A stretch of DNA of 64,000 nt from Parasedimentitalea huanghaiensis (lineage in GTDB: Bacteria; Pseudomonadota; Alphaproteobacteria; Rhodobacterales; Rhodobacteraceae). The position numbers and the translations under genes were made by a program. Positions 18,527 through 27,508 of the stretch are shown piece after piece (within the stretch, counting starts at the first letter, position 1; every line of letters starts with the position of its first letter). The stretch is from the NCBI RefSeq assembly GCF_009753675.1, contig NZ_WQLV01000004.1, positions 234,872 to 298,871 of the forward strand. The letters are read 5' to 3'. The notes under the pieces are model-generated. The model saw nothing but the letters and a program-made list of their open reading frames with translations. It was not told the origin of the DNA and did not search any database.

Positions 18527-19521
18527 AATTTGGTTCGGTGCCTTTGGCACAGGCTGAAGGCGCAATCTTGGCTCATTCGTTACGTGTGCAGAATCACAAA
18601 ATCGCCAAAGGGACGACGCTGTCTGCTGCTGATTTGGCCCGCTTGGACTTGGCCGGGTTTGAAGTGGTTACAGTGGCGCGCCTAGAGCCCGGCGATATTC
18701 ATGAAAATGACGCTGCGCTGACATTGGCAAAAATGCTGGTTCCTGATCCTCAAGCGCAACGGATACGGTTATCAGGCGCGGGGGCTGGACGGGTCAATCT
18801 TATCGCCGAAACCAGTGGAATTGTGCAGTTGGACCCAAAACGGCTGCAAGTGGTGAATGACGTTGATCCGATGATTTCAATCGCCACAGTTCCCGAATGG
18901 CACCGTGTGGATGCTGATGGGATGATAGCGACGATCAAGATCATTTCCTACGCGGTTCCGAGTACAGCCCTGAAAAAGGCTGGCGCCGGGGCTGGAGGTG
19001 CGCTGTCAGTGCGTGCACCAATATATGGCAGCGCAACTTTGGTCGAAACGCGGGTGAGTGCTGACATACCATCGGATAAGGGCCGGGCTGCTATAGCAGG
19101 GCGATTGCACCGAATGGGGTTGGATTTGACGCCGCGGGTGGTGGTGCCACACAAAGAGGCGGACCTGAACCAGGCAATATCCGCGGCGACAGGTGACCTT
19201 GTTCTGATACTTACCGGTTCGGCCACATCGGACCCAATGGATGTTGCGCCGCAGGCGCTGCGCCAAGCAGGCGGCGAGCTGATCCGTTTCGGCATGCCGG
19301 TAGATCCTGGCAATTTGTTGTTTTTAGGCGCTTTGGGGGACAGGCCGGTGATTGGCCTTCCGGGATGTGCGCGCTCACCTGCACTGAATGGTGCGGATTG
19401 GATTTTGGAGCGGGTGATTTGCGGAATAGAGGTGACCAGCCGTGACATAGCTGCGCTTGGAGTTGGTGGCTTGCTCAAGGAAATACCGACGCGTCCAATG
19501 CTGCGTCGCAGCGGTACCTGA
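18523..19521 (+). CDS. molybdopterin-binding protein (MoeA/MoCF-like), stand-alone
   Basis: 332 aa. The C-terminal half is a MoCF-type molybdopterin-binding domain: ATGDLVLILTGSATSDPMD (about 222-240), then a segment like GMPVDPGN and VIGLPGCARSPALNG. The N-terminal part resembles the MoeA-like lead-in of cox/xdh accessory proteins. In many relatives this region continues into a MobA/MocA-like nucleotidyltransferase; here the protein stops after LLKEIPTRPMLRRSGT, where the linker would start. It is translationally coupled to coxI, so a role in preparing Mo cofactor for CoxL is likely. Confidence 0.75.
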   Translation: MKFGSVPLAQAEGAILAHSLRVQNHKIAKGTTLSAADLARLDLAGFEVVTVARLEPGDIHENDAALTLAKMLVPDPQAQRIRLSGAGAGRVNLIAETSGIVQLDPKRLQVVNDVDPMISIATVPEWHRVDADGMIATIKIISYAVPSTALKKAGAGAGGALSVRAPIYGSATLVETRVSADIPSDKGRAAIAGRLHRMGLDLTPRVVVPHKEADLNQAISAATGDLVLILTGSATSDPMDVAPQALRQAGGELIRFGMPVDPGNLLFLGALGDRPVIGLPGCARSPALNGADWILERVICGIEVTSRDIAALGVGGLLKEIPTRPMLRRSGT

Positions 19522-19560
19522 CAATTGGACAGGCGGAGTTGCTCCTACTTTAGTCTAGGT

Positions 19561-19589
19561 CTGATAAATAGTTATTTCAATATTATCAG
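19561..19589. promoter_or_regulatory. inverted repeat upstream of coxS
   Basis: CTGATAA and TTATCAG arms seven bases long, 15 bases apart, in the 197-base gap before coxS. It may be an operator or a weak hairpin. The gap itself suggests a second promoter for coxSLM. Confidence 0.3.
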
Positions 19590-19718
19590 CATCTTATGAC
19601 CATTGCGTGGTGCTGTTCTGCTTTGGGGTGACCTTGGGGGCTCTCAAATCGCTTCGCAGATGACCCATCCCGTGCTTAACTCGTCCTCAGCCAACAATAA
19701 TAGCTAAGGGAGGGGTTC

Positions 19719-20204
19719 ATGGCGAAGGTCTCAATGACCGTGAACGGTAAAGCTGCGAGTGCAGATGTCGAGGGGCGTACGCTTCTTGTCTCGTTTCTGC
19801 GTGAGGAGCTGGGACTGACTGGGGTGCATGTCGGATGTGATACCAGTCAATGCGGTGCCTGTGTGGTACATGTGGATGGTAAGGCAGTGAAAAGCTGCAC
19901 TATGCTGGCCCTGGAAGCCGAAGGGTCTGAGGTTGCCACCATCGAAGGTCAGGCCGCTGAAGATGGTTCGCTTAACACGATACAGGCGGCATTTCAGGAA
20001 CATCACGGCTTGCAGTGCGGCTTTTGCACTCCGGGTATGGTGATGTCGGCAGCGGCGCTGTTGAAAGACAATCCTAAACCATCGGAGCAGGAAATCCGCA
20101 CATATTTGGAAGGCAATCTGTGCCGCTGCACCGGTTACCACAATATCGTAAAATCGATCATGGCAGCCAGTGGGCAGGATGTATCCGCTCTGGCAGCTGA
20201 GTGA
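19719..20204 (+). CDS. coxS: CO dehydrogenase-like small subunit, [2Fe-2S] CoxS
   Basis: 161 aa. Carries electrons from the Mo site to FAD through two [2Fe-2S] clusters. The plant-type cluster motif CDTSQCGAC plus a downstream Cys in SCTML lies at about 42-63. The second cluster uses QCGFC (about 101) and LCRC (about 135). AAGGGAGGGG precedes the ATG. It is first in an S-L-M order, which is that of form II (BMS) cox operons. Confidence 0.94.
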   Translation: MAKVSMTVNGKAASADVEGRTLLVSFLREELGLTGVHVGCDTSQCGACVVHVDGKAVKSCTMLALEAEGSEVATIEGQAAEDGSLNTIQAAFQEHHGLQCGFCTPGMVMSAAALLKDNPKPSEQEIRTYLEGNLCRCTGYHNIVKSIMAASGQDVSALAAE

Positions 20205-20225
20205 CGACGCAGCGAACAATGGCAC

Positions 20226-20329
20226 AAGGTGCGTGATGAACACGCACCCTACACAGGGCGCTTGGCACATTATGGCTTGGCCCAAATCCAGCAGAGCTGT
20301 GAGATGTAGGGTGAGTGCTTGCACGCACC
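20226..20329. repeat. paired inverted copies of a palindromic repeat (family B)
   Basis: Copy B1 (about 20226-20254) holds GGTGCGTG...CACGCACCCTACA. Copy B2 (20305-20329) is the reverse orientation, TGTAGGGTGAGTGCTTGCACGCACC. They flank about 50 bases between coxS and coxL, so the whole region could fold as one long hairpin. A third copy lies at 38028-38053 between dctP and dctQ. Confidence 0.7.
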
Positions 20330-20350
20330 ACTCAGGGAGGAGATTAAAAC

Positions 20351-22717
20351 ATGCCCAAAGATAGTGGCATCGGCGCCAGCCCAAAGCGGCGCGAAGACGT
20401 GCGGTTTCTGACAGGAAACGGCAATTACACAGATGACATCAACGCACATGGCCAAGCCTATGTGCATTTTCTGCGCTCAGATATCGCGCATGGGACGCTG
20501 AACAGTGTAGATACAACTGCCGCTGCAGCAATGCCCGGCGTTGTGCGGATTTTCACCGCAGCTGATTTTGAAGGTGTTGGCGGGGTTCCTTGTGGTTGGG
20601 AAATTACCGACCGTCACGGCAATGCGATGCAGGAACCCAAGCATCCGGTTTTAGCTGAGGGCAAAGTCCGCCATGTTGGTGAGCCAATTGCTGCGGTGAT
20701 AGCTGAGAGCCTGGAACAGGCTCGGGATGCGGCCGAGGCAATTGAACTGGATATCGAAGAGCTTCCGGCTGTTGTTGATATGAAGGCCGCTGTGGCTGAA
20801 GGTTCGGTCAAGGTTCATGACGATTTGACCTCGAACCTGTGCTATGACTGGGGGTTTGTCGAAGAAAACCGTGAGGCTGTAAATCAGGCGTTCCAGGATG
20901 CAGCACATGTTACGTCGTTGGAGCTGGTTAACAACCGTCTGGTGGCCAACCCGATGGAACCTCGGGTCGCGATTGGCGAATACAACCGATCAACCGATGA
21001 CAGCAAGCTGTACACTACAAGCCAAAACCCACATGTGATCCGGTTGCTGATGGGGGCCTTTGTTCTGGGCATTCCCGAGCATAAGCTGCAAGTTGTTTCC
21101 CCGGACGTTGGCGGTGGTTTTGGCACCAAGATATTCCACTACGCAGAAGAGGCATTTTGCACCTTTGCTGCCAAGGCCTGTAACCGGCCGGTAAAGTGGA
21201 CATCGTCACGCTCCGAAGCCTTTATGTCGGATGCACATGGGCGTGATCACGTTACCAAGATCGAACTGGCATTGGACGCGGACAACAACTTTACCGCCCT
21301 GCGCACGGATACCTATGCAAATATGGGCGCCTACCTGTCGACATTTGCGCCCTCTGTCCCGACCTGGCTGCATGGCACTTTAATGGCGGGCAACTATAAG
21401 ACACCGCTGATTTACGTGAATGTCAAAGCGGTGTTCACCAACACAGTTCCAGTGGATGCCTATCGTGGCGCTGGGCGCCCCGAGGCGACGTTCCAGCTAG
21501 AGCGGGTGGTAGACAAAGCTGCGCGTGAGTTGGGCGTTGATCCAATTGCGTTGCGGCGGCAGAATTTTATCACCGAATTCCCTTATGCCACGCCAGTAGC
21601 GGTGGAATACGACACCGGTGATTACCATGCCACCATGGACAAGCTGACTGAGATTGCAGATCTTTCGGGGTTCGATGCACGCCGAAAGGCGAGTGTCGCC
21701 AACGGAAAACTGCGGGGACTTGGGGTCAACTGCTACATCGAGGCCTGCGGCATTGCGCCCAGCAACCTTGTTGGGCAGCTTGGTGCCCGGGCTGGACTGT
21801 ATGAAAGTGCAACCGTGCGGGTGAACGCCACGGGTGGTCTAGTGGTGATGACTGGATCTCACAGTCACGGGCAGGGGCACGAGACATCCTTTCCTCAGGT
21901 GATTGCCGATATGATTGGCATCGACGAGGGCATGATCGAGATTGTTCATGGGGATACCTCCAAAGTGCCGATGGGCATGGGCACCTATGGCTCGCGTTCG
22001 CTGGCCGTTGGCGGCTCTGCAATGGTCAGGGCAACCGAGAAAATCATTGCTAAGGCCAAGAAGATCGCCGCGCATTTGATGGAGGCCGCTGATGCAGATA
22101 TCGAGCTGAAGGACGGAGAGTTCTCGGTTGCGGGTACCGATAAGTCTGTTGCCTGGGGTGATGTCACGCTGGCAGCCTATGTGCCGCATAACTACCCTCT
22201 GGAAGACATTGAACCGGGCTTGGAGGAGACCGCGTTCTATGATCCGGCTAACTTTACCTATCCGTCGGGGGCGTACGCCTGCGAGGTGGAGGTGGACCCT
22301 GATACTGGCAAGGTCAGCATCGAGCGTTTCTCGGCTGCGGATGACTTTGGCAATATCGTCAACCCGATGATTGTTGATGGGCAGGTTCATGGCGGCATTG
22401 GTCAGGGCATTGGCCAGGCGCTGCTGGAGGGCTGTGTCTATGATGAGGATGGTCAGTTGTTGAGCGCATCCTTTATGGATTACGCGATGCCGCGGGCCGA
22501 TGACGTGCCGTTCTATTCGGTAGATCATTCCTGTCAAACGCCCTGCACCCATAACCCACTAGGGGTTAAAGGCTGTGGTGAGGCGGGGGCCATTGGATCA
22601 CCGCCTTCGGTGGTCAATGCGGTGGTGGATGCGTTGCAATCTGCTGGTAAAACGGACGTGACTCATATCGACATGCCGCTGAGCCCAGGGCGGATATGGG
22701 CCGCCTTGAACAGCTGA
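20351..22717 (+). CDS. coxL: CO dehydrogenase-like large subunit, form II CoxL
   Basis: 788 aa, the catalytic Mo subunit. The Mo-pterin motif GGGFGTK is near 254-260. The active-site loop reads AYRGAGR (about 370-376), the form II signature, and not the AYxCSFR of proven form I CO dehydrogenases. The catalytic Glu lies in [12 protein letters not shown] (about 743). Form II enzymes are widespread in roseobacters but most do not support CO oxidation on their own, so the true substrate is uncertain. GGGAGGAG sits before the ATG. Confidence 0.93.
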   Translation: MPKDSGIGASPKRREDVRFLTGNGNYTDDINAHGQAYVHFLRSDIAHGTLNSVDTTAAAAMPGVVRIFTAADFEGVGGVPCGWEITDRHGNAMQEPKHPVLAEGKVRHVGEPIAAVIAESLEQARDAAEAIELDIEELPAVVDMKAAVAEGSVKVHDDLTSNLCYDWGFVEENREAVNQAFQDAAHVTSLELVNNRLVANPMEPRVAIGEYNRSTDDSKLYTTSQNPHVIRLLMGAFVLGIPEHKLQVVSPDVGGGFGTKIFHYAEEAFCTFAAKACNRPVKWTSSRSEAFMSDAHGRDHVTKIELALDADNNFTALRTDTYANMGAYLSTFAPSVPTWLHGTLMAGNYKTPLIYVNVKAVFTNTVPVDAYRGAGRPEATFQLERVVDKAARELGVDPIALRRQNFITEFPYATPVAVEYDTGDYHATMDKLTEIADLSGFDARRKASVANGKLRGLGVNCYIEACGIAPSNLVGQLGARAGLYESATVRVNATGGLVVMTGSHSHGQGHETSFPQVIADMIGIDEGMIEIVHGDTSKVPMGMGTYGSRSLAVGGSAMVRATEKIIAKAKKIAAHLMEAADADIELKDGEFSVAGTDKSVAWGDVTLAAYVPHNYPLEDIEPGLEETAFYDPANFTYPSGAYACEVEVDPDTGKVSIERFSAADDFGNIVNPMIVDGQVHGGIGQGIGQALLEGCVYDEDGQLLSASFMDYAMPRADDVPFYSVDHSCQTPCTHNPLGVKGCGEAGAIGSPPSVVNAVVDALQSAGKTDVTHIDMPLSPGRIWAALNS

Positions 22718-22736
22718 ACTGAAACAACCGAGAGCG

Positions 22737-22783
22737 CCGGGGGCCAGCCCCCGGACCCCCGGGATATATTTAGCCAGATGAAG
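22737..22783 (+). repeat. dispersed palindromic repeat (family A, copy 2)
   Basis: 47 bases, CCGGGGGCCAGCCCCCGGAC, then CCCCCGGGATATATTTAGCC and AGATGAAG. It lies between coxL and coxM, inside the operon. Confidence 0.8.
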
Positions 22784-22826
22784 CTGGGGTAGGTAGAGAC
22801 CCAGGTTATCTGAGGAAGGAAGCGAA

Positions 22827-23612
22827 ATGTATAATTTCGAGTTTGAGAAGCCTTCGACGGTTGCTGACGCGGTTGCGGCGCTGGCAGGTGATGAAGCGCA
22901 GGCGCTGGGAGGAGGTCAAACACTGATCCCAACCATGAAACAACGTCTGGCCAGCCCATCAAAGTTGGTGAGTCTGAGTGGCATTACAGAGATGCAGGGG
23001 GTGCAACGAGAGGGTGCCTCATTGACCATTGGCGGCGCTGTCAGCCATGCCGATGTCGCTGCGCAGGCTACCGATTATCCGGCACTGGCAGAGATGGCTG
23101 GTCATATTGGTGATCCGGCCGTGCGCAATCGGGGAACAATTGGCGGGTCACTCGCGAATAATGATCCGTCAGCGGATTATCCTGCCGCGGCACTGGCCTC
23201 GGCTGCGACGGTTGTTACCAATGCGCGTGAAATTGCTGCTGATGACTATTTTCAGGGCATGTTTGATACGGCACTGGAAGATGGTGAAATCATCACGGGA
23301 GTTAAGTTTTTAGTTCCTCAGGCCGCAAATTATCAGAAATTTGTGCAACCAGCCTCGCGCTTTGCATTGGTTGGGGTGTTTGTTGCGAAACATGCTGATG
23401 GTGTGCGGGTGGCGGTGACAGGCGCGTCTGAAGAGGGCGTGTTCCGCTGGAGCGAGGCCGAGGCGGCACTGGATGCAGACTTTTCGGCGGATGCGATTGC
23501 CGGGCTTACGCTGGACCCGTCTGGTATGATCGGGGACTTGCACGGCACCAAAGAGTATCGCGCGCATCTGGTTGGTGTGATGACCAAGCGGGCGGTCGCT
23601 GCGGCTGATTGA
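22827..23612 (+). CDS. coxM: CO dehydrogenase-like medium subunit, FAD-binding CoxM
   Basis: 261 aa, shorter than the 285-290 residues common in the family. Passes electrons from the Fe-S clusters via FAD. FAD motifs: LGGGQTLIPTMKQRL (about 31-45) and RNRGTIGGSLANNDPSADYP (about 95-114). The C-terminal CO-dehydrogenase FAD domain is present but short. Strong ribosome site GAGGAAGGAAG. It is last in the operon and is followed by an intrinsic terminator. Confidence 0.93.
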   Translation: MYNFEFEKPSTVADAVAALAGDEAQALGGGQTLIPTMKQRLASPSKLVSLSGITEMQGVQREGASLTIGGAVSHADVAAQATDYPALAEMAGHIGDPAVRNRGTIGGSLANNDPSADYPAAALASAATVVTNAREIAADDYFQGMFDTALEDGEIITGVKFLVPQAANYQKFVQPASRFALVGVFVAKHADGVRVAVTGASEEGVFRWSEAEAALDADFSADAIAGLTLDPSGMIGDLHGTKEYRAHLVGVMTKRAVAAAD

Positions 23613-23636
23613 TACTTGGGTCCTTTGAGTGAAATG

Positions 23637-23666
23637 CGGCCTCAGGTGTTCCTGAGGCCGTTTTCA
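23637..23666 (+). terminator. intrinsic terminator of the cox operon
   Basis: CGGCCTCAGG/CCTGAGGCCG stem with a four-base loop, followed by TTTTCATTT, 25 bases after the coxM stop. Confidence 0.9.
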
Positions 23667-23681
23667 TTTGCTGTGGTTTGT

Positions 23682-24215
23682 TTACGAAGAAGGCAGGTTG
23701 CGTGGATTAAAGGCACACCATTCGCCAGCTTTTTGAAGGCTTTCGGCAAATCCGGTCGGAGAGAATTTGCCGTAGAGCCAGACCTCTCCCTTGGCTGCGC
23801 GGTCGAACATCACCTCGATAGAGGTTTTTGAATTCAGGATCGACGTGATCATGTCTGGCACCATGCCATCGGTTATATAGGCACCATAACCGCCAGTCCC
23901 CTCGTGGGTGAACATCTCGTCTCCCAGCCAGCTCTCTTGGCCATCAAAGGCCAGTACCGCAAAATCGTCCTCGTCCCAGGGGGCAGCGGTTTCGCCCGGC
24001 CAGGGGTGGTAGTCATAGCCAAAACCGGAACTGTATCCTTGATTGTGGAATGTGAAAACCAAGGCACCGGATGTATCGCGCGCAGCACGTTGGGTAAAGA
24101 CATGGCAGGCGTGGCCTACCTTGGCCGCAGCCCAATCACCGCTTTCGAAAATGGCAGCTGAGGCATTGGCGGCGAGAAGAAGGCTTGTAGAGCAAAGAAG
24201 AGCCGAGAGTTTCAT
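23682..24215 (-). CDS. exported protein, possibly IalB-like
   Basis: 177 aa with a clear signal peptide (about 1-20, hydrophobic, ending ANASA-A). The mature part is Gly/Tyr rich, with FHNQGYSSGFGYDYHP and later EVMFDRAAKGEVWLYGKFS. The ending GFAESLQKAGEWCAFNP resembles the C-terminus of invasion-associated locus B (IalB)-type proteins, where a helix ends in a Cys. Two Cys in the mature chain could form a disulfide. It is convergent with coxM. The family assignment is tentative; a periplasmic location is well supported. Confidence 0.6.
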   Translation of the reverse strand: MKLSALLCSTSLLLAANASAAIFESGDWAAAKVGHACHVFTQRAARDTSGALVFTFHNQGYSSGFGYDYHPWPGETAAPWDEDDFAVLAFDGQESWLGDEMFTHEGTGGYGAYITDGMVPDMITSILNSKTSIEVMFDRAAKGEVWLYGKFSPTGFAESLQKAGEWCAFNPRNLPSS

Positions 24216-24343
24216 AAAGGATGTCCTGTTAAAAATTCGAACGGGTCATAGTGGCGTAGAAAAACGCGTCAGTTGAGCACATTTGCTAGAGAGCAACAGT
24301 TAATATTGGGTTGTACTGGGCGGGTTCGTGAGATTGCTCAAAA

Positions 24344-24381
24344 TGAAAACGCCCCCGCGCCGGATGGCAGCAAGGGCGTTT
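24344..24381 (-). terminator. intrinsic terminator of infC
   Basis: AAACGCCC...GGGCGTTTT arms (24374-24381 and 24347-24354) around a GC-rich loop, followed on the minus strand by TTTTCATTTTG. 25 bases past the infC stop. Confidence 0.8.
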
Positions 24382-24405
24382 GAAATTCTAACAGTTGTTA
24401 GCTGC

Positions 24406-24951
24406 TTACTTAGGCAGTGGACCAATCAGCATAATCATCTGACGGCCTTCCATTTTTGGCATGTTTTCGACTTTGCCGTGATCTTTGATATCAACGGCTA
24501 CACGCTCTAGCAGTTCACGTCCCAGGTTCTGGTGCGCCATTTCGCGGCCACGGAAACGCAGAGTGATTTTCACTTTGTCGCCGTTTTCCAGAAACTTGTA
24601 AACGTTGCGCATTTTGACGCCGTAATCATGGATATCAGTATTGGGTCGAAATTTGACCTCTTTGATCTCGATGATTTTTTGCTTCTTGCGCGCTTCGCTT
24701 TCCCGCTTTTGCTGTTCATACTTGAACTTGCCGAAGTCCATGATCTTACACACAGGCGGATTGGCGTTGGGCGAGATTTCAACCAGATCCAGGCCGGCCT
24801 CTTGCGCCATAAGCATGGCTTTGGCTGGTGAAACCACACCGACGTTGTCGCCATCGGCGCCAATCAGGCGAAGGTCACTACCACGAATTTTTTCGTTGAC
24901 GCGCGGGCCGGTGTCGCGTTGCGGCGGCGCATTGTGGGGTCTGCGGGCTAT
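24406..24951 (-). CDS. infC: translation initiation factor IF-3, AUA start
   Basis: 181 aa if initiated at the ATA codon 24949-24951, giving (M)[21 protein letters not shown], which fits the family. IF-3 binds the 30S subunit and checks the start codon. N-domain to about 80, linker helix [20 protein letters not shown]-domain with [20 protein letters not shown] lies nine bases upstream of the ATA, and no ATG/GTG/TTG is well placed. The first in-frame ATG upstream is 22 codons away and would add a tail not expected for IF-3. A rare start codon is a known way for IF-3 to repress its own synthesis. Confidence 0.9.
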   Translation of the reverse strand: MARRPHNAPPQRDTGPRVNEKIRGSDLRLIGADGDNVGVVSPAKAMLMAQEAGLDLVEISPNANPPVCKIMDFGKFKYEQQKRESEARKKQKIIEIKEVKFRPNTDIHDYGVKMRNVYKFLENGDKVKITLRFRGREMAHQNLGRELLERVAVDIKDHGKVENMPKMEGRQMIMLIGPLPK

Positions 24952-24960
24952 GACGGGAAT

Positions 24961-24966
24961 CCTTCT
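24961..24966 (-). promoter_or_regulatory. ribosome binding site that sets the infC AUA start
   Basis: AGAAGG on the minus strand, nine bases before the ATA codon. It decides between the AUA start and the upstream ATG. Confidence 0.6.
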
Positions 24967-25270
24967 GTCATTGCGTGAATTTACCTGAAAAGTAACGCTC
25001 TCGCGCATGTGATTCAAGCTGTTTGCTTCGTATGACCGGGGAGAATGAGGTTTTCAAGGCATCATTCTGACAATGTGGAGGAGAAGTTCGCGAGAATAGG
25101 CAGTTTTGTTGGTTTTTACGGTCGAAAACGCATCGGCCAAGATTAGCCACTGAGGTGTAGGGGTGTTTTTTCCCCCTTGAGGTGTTCAGAGCACAGGACC
25201 ATTTCGCAACTCATACATGTTGAGTGAATTTTTTGCGCTCAAGCAACGATACTATCAAGGAGATTGAGAT

Positions 25271-26026
25271 ATGAAACCTGCAGTGATTGCGCTGGGGATT
25301 GGGGCTGCCGCTATTGGTGGCTACGTTTATTACACTAATATGGACCTGCCGACAGAGGTTGTTGAACAGGCGGATACCGCCCCGGCCGCAGAGACAGTCG
25401 AGCAGGACACTACTACTGCTGAACCAAGCGTTTTGGACCAAGTGACTGAAGCCGCTGAAGACGCCGCTGCAAGTGCCACCGAGGCCGCAAATGACGCTGT
25501 GGAAGCGGCAACAGATGCTGCGGAACAAGCAACTGAAGCCGCCACCGACGCAGTTGAAGCAACCGCAGAGGCTGTTGAAAGTGCAGCCGATGCAGCACAA
25601 GAGGCGGCGGAGGACGCTGTAGAGGCTGCAACGGAAGCAGGCGCTGAAGCTGCTGCCGTAGCTGAAGAGGCAGTAGGTGCCGCGACCGATACGGCCACCA
25701 CAGTAACCGAGACTGCAACTGAAGCAGCAAGCGACGCTGTTGAGCAAGCCGGTGAGGCCGCATCAAGCGCTGTCGAAACGGCGACTGAAACAGCAACCGC
25801 CGCAACCGAAGCAGTTAGTGGGGCCGCGACTTCCGCAATGGACGCAGCCGCAGGCCTGTTGACCACCGAGGGTTTTGATTTCGATAAGGTGGTCGAGATG
25901 ATTTCTGGCTCGTCGCTGGACGAGGCCAATAAATTGATGCTGACAACCGCTGTAACACAGGCCAAGGACAATCCAGAACTACTGAGTGTTGCGCTGGAAC
26001 AGGTGAAATCTGCCTTGGGCCTGTAA
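25271..26026 (+). CDS. Ala/Glu-rich helical repeat protein with N-terminal anchor
   Basis: 251 aa. A single hydrophobic segment at 4-21 (signal anchor or signal peptide), then residues about 45-195 made of degenerate 11-residue units with Ala-Ala, Thr and Glu/Asp (such as EAATDAVEAATDA). Such periods build long amphipathic helices, like those of LEA or apolipoprotein-type proteins. The last 55 residues are different: an ordered helical domain without repeats (FDFDKVVEMISGSSLDEANK). AAGGAG precedes the ATG. Strongly acidic. Unknown function; a periplasmic spacer or stress protein is inference. Long reverse-strand open frames across it come from the repeat composition. Confidence 0.75.
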   Translation: MKPAVIALGIGAAAIGGYVYYTNMDLPTEVVEQADTAPAAETVEQDTTTAEPSVLDQVTEAAEDAAASATEAANDAVEAATDAAEQATEAATDAVEATAEAVESAADAAQEAAEDAVEAATEAGAEAAAVAEEAVGAATDTATTVTETATEAASDAVEQAGEAASSAVETATETATAATEAVSGAATSAMDAAAGLLTTEGFDFDKVVEMISGSSLDEANKLMLTTAVTQAKDNPELLSVALEQVKSALGL

Positions 26027-26042
26027 CCCCAAAATAGACCAA

Positions 26043-26078
26043 AAGGGCACCCTCTGGTACAGAGGGTGCCCTTTTTTG
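26043..26078. terminator. bidirectional intrinsic terminator
   Basis: AAGGGCACCCTCT/AGAGGGTGCCCTT stem with TTTTTT after it on the plus strand and AAAA before it. It serves the Ala-rich gene and probably fpr, which converge here. Confidence 0.9.
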
Positions 26079-26097
26079 TATTCGCTCAGTGGTGGTC

Positions 26098-26961
26098 TTA
26101 ATCTAAGAAGGCTTTTTCAACCACATATTGTGCTGGCTTAGAGTTTGCGCCTTCTTCTAGACCGTAGCCTTCGAGCATGTCCTTGATTTCAAGGTTGAAG
26201 GCCAGGTTGCCGCAGACCATGGCACGGTCGCTGTCGGGGTTGATCGGATCAACGCCAAGATCGGTAAAGGCCTCGCCTGAGCGCATCAGGTCGGTGATGC
26301 GACCCATCTTTGGGCTCTCTTCGCGGGTGGTTGTCGGATAGTAGCGGATCTTGTTCAGGTTCTCTTCGCCAAGCAGTTCGATCATCATCTCGTCCTGCTT
26401 GAGGTTTTCGATCAGCTCGGCGCCATATGTCAGCTCGCCAGCGGTGCGGCAGGTGTGAGTGATGATGACCTCGTCATAATCTTCGTAGGTTTGCGGGTCG
26501 CGCAGCAGCGATGCAAAAGGCGCAAAGCCAGTGCCGGTTGCAAAGAACCAGATACGCTTGCCAGGGATCAGCGCGTCATGCACCAGAGTGCCAACTGGCT
26601 TGGGGCGCAGGATGATTTCATCGCCAACCTGAATGTGCTGCAGTTTCGAGGTCAGCGGGCCGTCCTGAACCTTGATCGAGTAGAATTCCAACTCGTCATC
26701 CCAAGAGGGAGAGGCGATGGAATAGGCGCGTAGCAGCGGTTTCTGCTTGCCGGTTTTTGGGTTCACATCGCCCATCAGGCCAATCATCACAAACTCGCCC
26801 GAGCGAAAGCGCATGGAAGCAGGGCGGGTGACCCGGAACGAAAACAGCTTGTCCGTCCAGTGCTTGACCGCAGTGACGGTTTGGGCGTCGGGAAGGGTTG
26901 GAACGGCTTTTACGGGTTCGGCATTTGTGGCGGCGTCGGTCACAGGGGTTATCTCGTTCAT
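26098..26961 (-). CDS. fpr: ferredoxin--NADP+ reductase
   Basis: 287 aa. FAD enzyme that exchanges electrons between NADPH and ferredoxin or flavodoxin. FAD motif RAYSIASPSWDDELEFYS (about 82-99), NADP motif FFATGTGFAPFASLLRD (about 139-155), CRTAGEL loop, and the C-terminus ends VVEKAFLD without aromatic stacking Tyr, as in the bacterial FprA/B class. The first 25 residues (EITPVTDAATNAEPV...) look like an unstructured extension. It may feed electrons to the nearby sulfite reductase, which lacks a flavoprotein partner in its operon; that link is inference. Confidence 0.92.
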   Translation of the reverse strand: MNEITPVTDAATNAEPVKAVPTLPDAQTVTAVKHWTDKLFSFRVTRPASMRFRSGEFVMIGLMGDVNPKTGKQKPLLRAYSIASPSWDDELEFYSIKVQDGPLTSKLQHIQVGDEIILRPKPVGTLVHDALIPGKRIWFFATGTGFAPFASLLRDPQTYEDYDEVIITHTCRTAGELTYGAELIENLKQDEMMIELLGEENLNKIRYYPTTTREESPKMGRITDLMRSGEAFTDLGVDPINPDSDRAMVCGNLAFNLEIKDMLEGYGLEEGANSKPAQYVVEKAFLD

Positions 26962-27100
26962 CGGTTACACTGCCGACTGCATAGCCGACACCTCTGATTA
27001 ATCATTGATATGGGTCAGGAAAAGGATTTGTTTTGCAAGTTTCCGGCCCCGCAGTGGTTTCGGGGCCGGAACTGCAAATATCCTGACAGTAAAAGCTGGT

Positions 27101-27508
27101 TTAGGCAGCGGCGGGAGAGCCTCCACGCATACGGGCCTGATAGTCGTTTTGTTGCCAGTTGGCACGGGCCAGCCATTGGTTTTCAGGCTGGCGCGCGGCC
27201 AGTTCATCGCTGATCTCAACGTCATCAAACCCGGAACGGCGCGCCATGGCGTATTGGTCGGCGATCAGATGGCCGGTGGCGCGCAGGTGCCCCTTGTAAC
27301 CTGACAAACGGAGGTGGCGCGCAATGGTGAATCCACGACCGTCCGCAAAACTGGGGAAGGCAATGCGGATCATCTGCACTTGCGCAGCAATGCGTTCGGA
27401 CAATTGCACCGGATCAGTGTCTGAGGGAAGGTCGAGCGCGGTGTCACCTTCGTAACCCAAAGTCCAGGTGTCAGGGCCAAAGCCCTTGTCGGTTATGATC
27501 ACAGTCAT
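27101..27508 (-). CDS. DUF934 family protein of the cys operon
   Basis: 135 aa from the ATG at 27506-27508, which has AGGAG seven bases upstream and overlaps the cysH stop (ATGA). DUF934 proteins sit next to cysI/cysH in many proteobacteria and are assumed to assist sulfite reduction; no activity is established. Features: RIAFPSFADGRGFTIARHLR (about 47-66) and HLIADQYAMARRSGFDDVE (about 80-98), both typical of the family. Last gene of the operon. Confidence 0.85.
   Translation of the reverse strand: MTVIITDKGFGPDTWTLGYEGDTALDLPSDTDPVQLSERIAAQVQMIRIAFPSFADGRGFTIARHLRLSGYKGHLRATGHLIADQYAMARRSGFDDVEISDELAARQPENQWLARANWQQNDYQARMRGGSPAAA

Noticed and set aside
25211..25971. Long minus-strand open frames (178 and 213 codons) opposite the Ala-rich gene
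   Set aside because: They mirror the repeat composition (strings of Ala, Ser, Cys, Val). The plus-strand frame has the ribosome site, membrane anchor and terminator.
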